A stretch of 64,000 nt of DNA. Source: Janibacter sp. CX7. Lineage in GTDB: Bacteria > Actinomycetota > Actinomycetes > Actinomycetales > Dermatophilaceae. The position numbers were made by a program, and so were the translations under genes. Below are positions 62,511 through 64,000 of the stretch, piece by piece. How positions within the stretch are numbered: the stretch's first letter is position 1; each line of letters starts with the position of its first letter. The stretch spans positions 2,170,001-2,234,000 of the forward strand of contig NZ_CP101464.1 in assembly GCF_024362365.1 (NCBI RefSeq). The letters run 5' to 3'. Under the pieces are notes generated by a model. That model was not told where the DNA came from, did not search any database, and worked only from the letters and a program-made list of their open reading frames with translations.

Positions 62511-62813
62511 ACGCCGAAGACGACCGGGACGTCGAGCACCACCCGCTCATCGTCGCCCAAGCCCAAGAAGACGACGACGCGGCCGAGCCCGGCCTCGACG
62601 AGCACGCCTGCGCCGCAGCCGACTACGACGACGCCGCCGCCCGCGCCGACGACCACAACGGCGAGCCCCGCGCCGGTGGCCCCTCCGGTCCAAGACGCCT
62701 ACGAGAATTGCGACGCCGTGAGGGCCGCCGGCGCCGCTCCGATCTACAGGGGCCAGCCCGGATTTGGCGATCACCTCGACCGCGACGGCGACGGGGTTGC
62801 CTGCGAGACGTGA
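62511..62813 (+). pseudogene. 3' part of an excalibur-domain protein, truncated
   Basis: About 100 codons starting at TPKTTGTSSTTRSSS, a Thr/Pro linker, then the excalibur calcium-binding module: YENCDAVRAAGAAPIYRGQP and the loop DHLDRDGDGVACE. No start codon, signal peptide or upstream domain is present; its 5' side abuts the tadC remnant. Confidence 0.65.
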
Positions 62814-62814
62814 C

Positions 62815-63078
62815 CTAACCGGCCTGGTTCCGGTCGTCGGGAACGTTCAGACGCTGCGGAGGCAGGTGCTCGGCTGACTGAGGCGCCGTGCACACGCCTG
62901 GCCTCGGAGGTCTGATCGTGCCGGCGTTCTGGGTCATCGTGGCGTAGAGGGTGGCTAGCCGCTTGGAGACATTCCATGACTCGGGCGTGTCAACGACGGT
63001 GACGGTCAAAGTCAGTCTGCTGAGGTCATCGACCTCGACCCTGTGACGTGTCGGCCTCGGTCCGCTGTGGAAGAAGCC
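62815..63078 (-). other. Open frame continuing past the lipoprotein stop
   Basis: After the TAA at 63079-63081 the same frame stays open for 87 codons, including VEVDDLSRLTLTVTVVDTPESW and a TMTQNAGTIRPPRP segment. There is no good start; a TTG at 63009 is the only candidate. It is either the old C-terminal half of the upstream gene or chance. Confidence 0.3.
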
Positions 63079-63483
63079 TTAGGTCAGGGCTCGATAGCTG
63101 GCCAGTGGGAGGCCGAAATCGTTGTAGCGCTCCCAGTCTTCGTCGACCTCGAACGTGTCCATCAACTCACCGTTCTGGACTGTGAAGTCCATCTGAGAGT
63201 CCGGCACGTAGGTGCAGATGATCTTGAACGACAGCCAACCCTTCCTCACGCGCACCGTCGGGTCAGTCGGTTTCGCCTTGGTCGGGGTGCTTGTGATCTC
63301 CGAGCTCGAGGTCGAACTCGACGGTGTCGTCGTGGTCGACGACGACGTCGGAGCCGCCGTCGGCATCACTGTCGTCGACGGCTTCGGCGGCGGCTCCTCC
63401 CGTTGTTGGGAGCATCCGCCTGCCAGCGTCACCACACCCACTCCCACGATCGCTGACCGGATCCGACGCGACAGACGACTCAT
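63079..63483 (-). CDS. Putative lipoprotein, unknown
   Basis: A 134-residue protein from the ATG at 63483. The signal peptide has basic residues, a hydrophobic core and the lipobox LAGGC, followed by a Ser/Thr/Pro linker to about residue 70 and a small domain (GWLSFKIICTYVPDSQMDFTV). Family not recognised. Confidence 0.65.
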   Translation of the reverse strand: MSRLSRRIRSAIVGVGVVTLAGGCSQQREEPPPKPSTTVMPTAAPTSSSTTTTPSSSTSSSEITSTPTKAKPTDPTVRVRKGWLSFKIICTYVPDSQMDFTVQNGELMDTFEVDEDWERYNDFGLPLASYRALT

Positions 63484-63545
63484 GGGCACCGACGCTAAGC
63501 AACGTCAGGCAACCTTGCAGGACGAGTGCTCGCTACTGTCCACTC

Positions 63546-63947
63546 ATGGCGCGCTATCCCTCCGGCATCATTGGCCCCCTTCCAGGGGACGACATCAGCG
63601 ACCCGGAGGCTCGTCTCGCACAGATGTCGCTCGAGATGGACCACAGCCCTGTAGGCACGTCTGCCCCCTGTATGAATCCGGAGTGCACCTCCCCCGTCGA
63701 CTACATCGGAGTGGGCCCCCCAAATCTCTACTGCTCGACCACCTGCCGCACTCGTGCGTCCGTCCTGCGGCAGAGGGCCCATCAACAGTTGGCGATCATC
63801 CAGCGGACGCTGCGTGATGCCCACGGCCTCCACGGCTTCCCTCGACAGGAGCTGCGCAATCGCGCGCGCTTGCTCGAGTGGTGGCTGTTGCGTCTTCCCA
63901 CGATGGACGAGCGAGCGTCCTCCCTAGAAGACGACCATCACGGCTAG
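63546..63947 (+). CDS. Unknown protein with zinc-ribbon-like cysteines
   Basis: A 133-residue protein from the ATG at 63546. Cysteines in CMNPEC and YCSTTC, followed by the basic helix RTRASVLRQRAHQQLA, suggest a four-Cys metal site. Family not recognised. Confidence 0.6.
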   Translation: MARYPSGIIGPLPGDDISDPEARLAQMSLEMDHSPVGTSAPCMNPECTSPVDYIGVGPPNLYCSTTCRTRASVLRQRAHQQLAIIQRTLRDAHGLHGFPRQELRNRARLLEWWLLRLPTMDERASSLEDDHHG

Positions 63948-63998
63948 GGCGAAGCAAAGTGCGGCCACTAGCAGGATGAAGGTCCCCGAAATCTTCAT
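63924..63998 (-). CDS. Possible 24-residue membrane peptide
   Basis: MKISGTFILLVAALCFALAVMV is almost a single transmembrane helix, ending at TAG 63924. Its end overlaps the convergent gene by 24 bp. The upstream region is outside the window, so support is weak. Confidence 0.3.
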   Translation of the reverse strand: MKISGTFILLVAALCFALAVMVVF

Positions 63999-64000
63999 GG

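Overview
This window is a stretch of chromosome from a GC-rich actinobacterium. The pattern fits the Micrococcales, and the gene content (DUF2017, DUF3039, DUF3618, CsbD, a tmRNA tag ending in KRTDFALAA, GlnR/NnaR-type nitrogen control, an IdeR-type iron box) would suit the Intrasporangiaceae (Janibacter/Knoellia-like). That family placement is inference; no rRNA is present. There are no phages, insertion sequences or CRISPR arrays. Most genes are housekeeping and are densely packed with 1- or 4-bp overlaps.

Layout. 1-5.4 kb: the end of ssb, a maleylpyruvate isomerase-fold protein, two coupled dynamin/YfjP-like GTPases, tRNA-Arg and a phosphopantetheinyl transferase. 5.4-12.2 kb: PrsW, oligoribonuclease, a frameshifted BASS transporter, an AUR1-like PAP2 protein, tRNA-His, CopC, tRNA-Lys, DUF3618 and Bcp. 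12.3-14.8 kb: a complete cobalt/nickel ECF-type importer (cbiMNQO). 14.8-24.6 kb: OsmC and tRNA-Leu, then an actinobacterial minus-strand operon (clpS, DUF2017, murI, metallo-beta-lactamase phosphodiesterase, rph, rdgB) that has been split by about 5 kb of unrelated genes. 24.6-38.8 kb: the two NAD-salvage genes pncB and pncA flank an assimilatory nitrate/nitrite cluster (narK, nasC, nasB, nirB, nirD, nnaR-like). Two 38-bp GlnR-type operators precede narK and nirB, and a second, shorter HemD-like paralog follows pncA.

38.8-50.9 kb: RDD and DedA-like membrane proteins, heme oxygenase behind an iron box, hppD divergent from an Lrp regulator, small membrane proteins, helicases, thioesterase, YqgE, VanZ, thioredoxin and CsbD. 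51-59.2 kb: ssrA, smpB, an M23 hydrolase, ftsX, ftsE and prfB. This is a conserved block into which an orphan immunity island (two CdiI-like proteins, a further unknown, a frameshifted immunity-like gene and a frameshifted toxin tail) has been inserted between ftsE and prfB. 59.2-64 kb: an AI-2E-type permease, a hydrolase, and the end of a tad pilus locus truncated against a truncated excalibur-domain gene, followed by small accessory genes.

The strongest leads are the nitrate regulon (paired GlnR boxes plus a HemD paralog without a DNA-binding domain), the immunity island, a 35-nt hairpin repeat with compensatory stem changes that has also entered a coding sequence, and a strikingly frequent 9-mer, CGAAGGGGG, that resembles DNA-translocase guide sequences.
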